In this document: piece after piece, positions 60,344-64,000 of the stretch | Numbering within the stretch: position 1 is the first letter of the stretch | Layout of the letters: each line of letters begins with the position of its first letter | NCBI RefSeq assembly: GCF_016623495.1 | Contig: NZ_JAEHHL010000010.1 | Span: 1-64,000 of the forward strand | Reading direction: 5' to 3' | DNA from: Thermohalobaculum xanthum | Lineage (GTDB): Bacteria; Pseudomonadota; Alphaproteobacteria; Rhodobacterales; Rhodobacteraceae | Length of the DNA stretch: 64,000 bases | The notes under the pieces: generated by a model | The model's database searches: none | What the model saw: the letters and a program-made list of their open reading frames with translations, nothing else | What the model was told of the DNA's origin: nothing | Program-made: the position numbers and the translations under genes

Positions 60344-60702
60344 GTTCAAACGATGCCGTAAAGCTAGCGATCGTGGCGGCCACGTTTATCGTCGCCGCCT
60401 TGCCTATGCTTGCGAGAACCTGGAGAGGGCTCGCTGCAATCTCGATACCGATCGCATTGGTTGGCGGGTATTGCTGGTTGGACTCGCTCGCCATGGACGA
60501 CCACTACACCGTGGAGATTGCCTTCGCTGTCGGCGCCTTGGTCACCACCGTCGGGGGTACGGTCGGCACAGGTGCCGCAGCGCTCCGTCTCGCCGGCAGC
60601 AAACACAACTGGCGCATCTCGCGCTTCCCGGTCACCGAGGTTCTGGCATCCGGCATCCTCCTGATGTTCTTCCTTGGTTACTGGCGGCTGCTCCTAGTTT
60701 GA
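60340..60702 (+). CDS. Small membrane protein of unknown function, AT-richer insertion in the carnitine operon
   Basis: A 120-aa protein with four likely membrane helices (about 7-25, 28-46, 57-80 and 98-118, ending [10 protein letters not shown]). The GTG start overlaps the BKACE stop by 4 bases, and lcdH starts 10 bases after its stop, so it is in the operon. Base and codon use are clearly less GC-rich than in the flanking genes. It is not part of known carnitine operons and no domain is recognised. Confidence 0.65.
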   Translation: MSSNDAVKLAIVAATFIVAALPMLARTWRGLAAISIPIALVGGYCWLDSLAMDDHYTVEIAFAVGALVTTVGGTVGTGAAALRLAGSKHNWRISRFPVTEVLASGILLMFFLGYWRLLLV

Positions 60703-60712
60703 GGATCTTTCA

Positions 60713-62179
60713 ATGTCGTCACTTAAGAGAGCTGCCATCCTCGGCGGCGGTGTCATCGGCGGAGGCTGGCTCGCCCGCCTGATCGAGAACGGGGTCGAGG
60801 TCACGGTCTATGACCCCGACCCGGAGGCCAGGCGCAAGCTGGGAGAGGTCTTGGCCAATGCCGAGCGCGCCTATGGCAAGCTGACGCTCGCGCCCCGGCC
60901 CGCCAAGGGCGGCTGGCGGCTGGCCGGATCGGTGGCCGAGGCGGTCGAGGGCGCCGAGCTGATCGTCGAGGCGGTGCCCGAGCGGATCGACCTCAAGCAC
61001 AAGGTCTATGCCGAGATCGAGACGGCGAATGCCGAGGGCATCATCGCCTCCTCGACCTCGGGCTACAAGCCGAGCGACCTGCAGAAGCCGCTGGCCCACC
61101 CGGAACGCCTGATTGTCGCCCACCCGTTCAACCCGGTCTACCTGCTGCCGCTGGTCGAGATCGTAGCGGGCGAGCGGACCGACGCGGGCGTGGTCGAGCG
61201 GGCCAAGGAGATCTACGCCACCATCGGCATGAAGCCCCTGCATATCCGCAAGGAGATCGACGCCTTCATCGCCGACCGCTTCCTCGAGGCCGTCTGGCGC
61301 GAGGCGCTCTGGCTGGTGAAGGACGGCATCGGCACGACCGAGGAAATCGACGACGCGATCCGCTTCGGCTTCGGCCTCCGCTGGGCGCAGATGGGCCTTT
61401 TCGAGACCTATCGCGTCGCGGGGGGCGAGGCGGGGATGCGCCACTTCATCGCCCAGTTCGGCCCCTGCCTGAAATGGCCCTGGACCAAGCTGATGGACGT
61501 GCCCGAACTGACCGACGAGCTGATCGACATGGTCGCCGACCAGTCGCACGCGCAGTCGGGCAAATACTCGATCCGCGAGCTCGAGCGCATCCGCGACGAC
61601 AACCTCGTCGCCATCATGCAGGCGCTGAAGGCCAACGACTGGGGCGCGGGCAAGGTGCTGGCGGATTACGAGAAGCGGCTCTTCGCCCTGACCGGGACCA
61701 AGGCGCAGGACTTCTCCCGGCCCTTCGTCACCGCCGAGGCGCGCATCCCCGCCGACTGGACCGACTATAACGGCCACATGAATGAGAGCCGCTATGGCCA
61801 GCTTTTCTCGGACGCCGCCGACGGCGCGATGAAGGCGATCGGGGCGGATCAGGACTACATCGCCAGGGGCCTCAGCTATTTCACCGTCGAGATCCACATC
61901 CGCTATCTCGACGAGGCGAAGGCCGGCGACCGGGTGACGGTCACGACGCAGGTGCTGGAGGGCAAGGGCAAGAAGCTGCGCCTCTTCCACTGGATGCGGC
62001 ACGAGGACGGGCGGCTTCTGGCGACCGGCGAGCAGATGCTGATCCATGTGAGCCTCGAGACCCGCGCCGCCTGCGACCCAGCCCCCGCCGTCGCGGCGAA
62101 GCTCGGCGAGATCGCCGCCGCCCACGCCGCCCTGCCCTTGCCCGAGGGCGTGGGCCGCGCGGTCGGGCAAAGGCCATGA
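60713..62179 (+). CDS. lcdH: Carnitine 3-dehydrogenase fused to betainyl-CoA thioesterase
   Basis: A 488-aa bifunctional protein. The first ~320 residues are an L-carnitine 3-dehydrogenase of the 3-hydroxyacyl-CoA dehydrogenase family (NAD loop LGGGVIGGGW at about 9-18, AHPFNPVYLLPLVEIV near 138). The last ~150 residues are a hotdog thioesterase (ARIPADWTDYNGHMNESRY near 345). The first part oxidises L-carnitine to 3-dehydrocarnitine; the second releases glycine betaine from betainyl-CoA. With BKACE this gives the full carnitine-to-betaine route. This fusion is known in some proteobacteria. Confidence 0.92.
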   Translation: MSSLKRAAILGGGVIGGGWLARLIENGVEVTVYDPDPEARRKLGEVLANAERAYGKLTLAPRPAKGGWRLAGSVAEAVEGAELIVEAVPERIDLKHKVYAEIETANAEGIIASSTSGYKPSDLQKPLAHPERLIVAHPFNPVYLLPLVEIVAGERTDAGVVERAKEIYATIGMKPLHIRKEIDAFIADRFLEAVWREALWLVKDGIGTTEEIDDAIRFGFGLRWAQMGLFETYRVAGGEAGMRHFIAQFGPCLKWPWTKLMDVPELTDELIDMVADQSHAQSGKYSIRELERIRDDNLVAIMQALKANDWGAGKVLADYEKRLFALTGTKAQDFSRPFVTAEARIPADWTDYNGHMNESRYGQLFSDAADGAMKAIGADQDYIARGLSYFTVEIHIRYLDEAKAGDRVTVTTQVLEGKGKKLRLFHWMRHEDGRLLATGEQMLIHVSLETRAACDPAPAVAAKLGEIAAAHAALPLPEGVGRAVGQRP

Positions 62180-62961
62180 CCGCCCCCATCACGCTGCCCG
62201 CGGGCCATCGCGTCCTGATCACGGCCGGCGCGTCCGGCATCGGCCGGGCGATGGCCGAGGCCTTCGCCGACGCCGGCGCACGGATCTGGGTGGCGGATAT
62301 CGACCGCGAGGCGCTGGCCGCCTGTCCCGACAGCTGGCAGCGCTGCGCAACCGACGCGGCCGACGAGGCGCAGGTCTCGGCCATGTTCGAGGAGATTGGC
62401 GCCCTCTGGGGCGGGCTCGACACGCTCTGCGCCAACGCCGGGGTCGCCGGGCCGACCGCGCGGGTCGAGGACATGCCGCTCGACGGCTTCCGCGACTGCG
62501 TGCGGGTGAACCTCGAAGGGGCGTTCCTCGCGGCGAAATACGCGGCCCCAATGATGAAGGCGCAAGGCTCGGGCGCGATGGTTCTCACCTCGTCCACCGC
62601 CGGGCTCTACGGCTACCCGAACCGCGCACCCTATTGCGCGGCCAAGTGGGGCGTGATCGGCCTGATGAAGACGCTGGCCATGGAACTGGGCCCGCACGGC
62701 ATCCGCGCCAACGCCATCTGCCCCGGCGCGGTCGAGGGCCCGCGGATGGAGGGCGTCGTCGCCCGCGAGGCCGCCGCCAAGGGCATGACGCCCGAGGCCG
62801 TGCGCGCGGGCTATGCCGCCGGCACCTCGATGCGGAGCTGGGTCACGGCCGGCGACGTGGCGCAGATGGCGGTCTTTCTCGCCTCGCCCGCCGCCCGCCT
62901 CGTCTCGGGCCAGGCGATCGCGGTCGACGGCCATACCGAGAACCCGGACCCCAAGGTCTGA
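62176..62961 (+). CDS. SDR family oxidoreductase
   Basis: A 261-aa short-chain dehydrogenase. Cofactor loop TAGASGIGRAMAEAF near residue 17, NAG-type motif CANAGVAGP near 90, catalytic Ser in LTSSTAGLYG, and YCAAKWG (Tyr and Lys) near 155. It overlaps the lcdH stop by 4 bases. The substrate could be a hydroxy intermediate of carnitine or acyl-carnitine breakdown; this is inferred from the operon only. Confidence 0.88.
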   Translation: MTAPITLPAGHRVLITAGASGIGRAMAEAFADAGARIWVADIDREALAACPDSWQRCATDAADEAQVSAMFEEIGALWGGLDTLCANAGVAGPTARVEDMPLDGFRDCVRVNLEGAFLAAKYAAPMMKAQGSGAMVLTSSTAGLYGYPNRAPYCAAKWGVIGLMKTLAMELGPHGIRANAICPGAVEGPRMEGVVAREAAAKGMTPEAVRAGYAAGTSMRSWVTAGDVAQMAVFLASPAARLVSGQAIAVDGHTENPDPKV

Positions 62962-62984
62962 CGGAGCATACGGGAGCAAGACAG

Positions 62985-64000
62985 ATGCATTTCGGCCTGA
63001 CCGAAGAACAGGAAATGATCGTCTCGACGGTCCGCAGCTTCGTCGAGAACGAGATCTATCCCCACGAGAACGAGGTCGAGCGCACCGGCGAGGTACCGCT
63101 CGCCGTCGCCGAGGCGATCAAGGCCAAGACGCTGGAGTTGGGCTTCTACGCCTGCAACTTCCCCGAGGAGGTGGGCGGCGCGGGTCTCTCCCACCTCGAA
63201 TTCGCGCTGGTCGAGCGCGAGCTCGGGCGCGGCTCGATGGCGCTTACGCACTTCTTCGGCCGGCCGCAGAACATCCTGATGGCCTGCAAGGGCGAGCAGC
63301 GCGAGCGCTACCTCTTGCCCGCCGTCCGGGGCGAGCGGATGGATGCGCTGGCGATGACCGAACCCGACGCGGGCTCGGACGTGCGCGGCATGAAGACCTT
63401 CGCCCGGCGCGACGGCGGGGACTGGGTGATCAACGGCACCAAGCACTTCATCTCGGGCGCCGACCATGCCGATTTCGTCATCGTCTTCGTTGCGACGGGC
63501 GAGGACCAGACGCCGAAAGCGCCGAAGAAGCGGATCACCTGCTTCCTGGTCGACCGCGGCACGCCGGGCTTCACCATCCGGCACGGCTACAACTCGGTCA
63601 GCCATCGCGGCTACAAGAACATGATCCTCGAGTTCGACGACTGCCGCCTGCCCGACGCACAGGTGCTGGGCGAGGTCGATGGCGGCTTCGACGTGATGAA
63701 CGAGTGGCTCTATGCCACCCGCATCACGGTCGCGACCATGTCGGTCGGCCGCGCGCGCCGCGTCTTCGACCACGCGCTCAGCTACTCGGCCGAGCGCAAG
63801 CAGTTCGGCCAGCAGATCGGCAAGTTCCAGGGCATCAGCTTCCAGCTTGCCGACATGATCACCGAGATCGACGCGGCCGATTGGCTGACCCTCGCCTCGG
63901 CCTGGCGGCTCGATCAGGGGCTGCCGGCGAACCGCGAGATCGCCTCGGCCAAGCTCTACGCCTCCGAGATGCTGGCCCGCATCACCGATGCGGCAATCCA
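62985..64000 (+). CDS. Acyl-CoA dehydrogenase (partial, cut by window end)
   Basis: The first ~338 residues of a flavin acyl-CoA dehydrogenase starting MHFGLTEEQEMIVSTVRSFV. FAD-site motifs LAMTEPDAGSDVRGM and WVINGTKHFISGADHAD are present, as is KQFGQQIGKFQGISFQLADM. The C-terminal catalytic Glu region is outside the window. A crotonobetainyl- or gamma-butyrobetainyl-CoA dehydrogenase (CaiA-like) role is possible given the operon. Confidence 0.92.
   Translation, partial: MHFGLTEEQEMIVSTVRSFVENEIYPHENEVERTGEVPLAVAEAIKAKTLELGFYACNFPEEVGGAGLSHLEFALVERELGRGSMALTHFFGRPQNILMACKGEQRERYLLPAVRGERMDALAMTEPDAGSDVRGMKTFARRDGGDWVINGTKHFISGADHADFVIVFVATGEDQTPKAPKKRITCFLVDRGTPGFTIRHGYNSVSHRGYKNMILEFDDCRLPDAQVLGEVDGGFDVMNEWLYATRITVATMSVGRARRVFDHALSYSAERKQFGQQIGKFQGISFQLADMITEIDAADWLTLASAWRLDQGLPANREIASAKLYASEMLARITDAAI

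Overview
The window is high-GC DNA (roughly two-thirds G+C by eye) from an alphaproteobacterium. Gene content and order fit the Rhodobacterales (Rhodobacteraceae/Paracoccaceae): an F1-only ATP synthase operon, a long mdh/sucCDAB/lpd and sdhCDAB supercluster, ethylmalonyl-CoA pathway genes (mcl2-like and mch) between those two TCA blocks, and an ffh-rpsP-rimM-trmD-rplS operon. I cannot name the genus. I see no rRNA, tRNA, CRISPR array, prophage or insertion sequence. The window is mostly core genome with a few small insertions.

Layout. 1-2.4 kb: end of an EnvC-like murein hydrolase activator, a CtpA protease and RppH. 2.5-8.2 kb (minus): a lipoprotein gene, then the F1-ATPase operon atpH-A-G-D-(small Cys-rich gene)-C with a strong terminator. 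8.4-18.1 kb: DUF1203 gene and priA (minus); fsa, DUF484 gene and xerC (plus); then an overlapping ABC ATPase/FtsX-like permease/AttH-like lipocalin operon. 18.1-20.2 kb: FMN reductase (minus) and mgtE (plus). 20.3-30.5 kb (minus): mdh, a 69-aa gene with a well-formed promoter, sucC, sucD, sucA, sucB, a small membrane protein and lpd. 31-34.5 kb: a VOC protein (minus), then mcl2-like, NnrU, DUF1737 and mch (plus). 34.5-37.3 kb (minus): a polar amino-acid ABC importer without an ATPase gene, followed by a small secreted protein. 37.5-44.2 kb (plus): an MscS channel, sdhC, sdhD, sdhA, a zinc-finger methyltransferase, sdhB and an FkbM methyltransferase. 44.2-49.3 kb: zapE-DUF2254 (minus), MFS transporter, small membrane protein, universal stress protein. 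49.5-55.8 kb (plus): ffh, two GNATs, chorismate mutase, rpsP, GlsB-like, rimM, a hypothetical, a VOC protein, trmD, rplS and a classical terminator. 55.8-58.3 kb (minus): Trm112, LON-domain protein, thioredoxin/TPR protein, ProX. 58.3-64 kb: a GlxA-type regulator diverging from a probable carnitine-degradation operon (BKACE enzyme, small membrane protein, carnitine dehydrogenase-thioesterase fusion, SDR, acyl-CoA dehydrogenase cut by the window end).

How it works together. The 20-43 kb stretch encodes the 2-oxoglutarate-to-oxaloacetate half of the TCA cycle except fumarase, plus two steps of the ethylmalonyl-CoA pathway that yield glyoxylate and malate from acetyl-CoA, which suits growth on C2 or fatty substrates. 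The electrons pass to a respiratory chain that feeds the F1Fo ATP synthase. The last block probably converts carnitine to glycine betaine and acetyl units.

The main unexplained items are probable CTG start codons (most clearly in an ABC permease), paired GGTGCAGCGCA repeats at a promoter, a second copy of an sdhB iron-sulfur-motif segment after the sdhB stop, two methyltransferases flanking sdhB, palindromes in front of several genes, and an ffh transcript that would begin with two adjacent hairpins.
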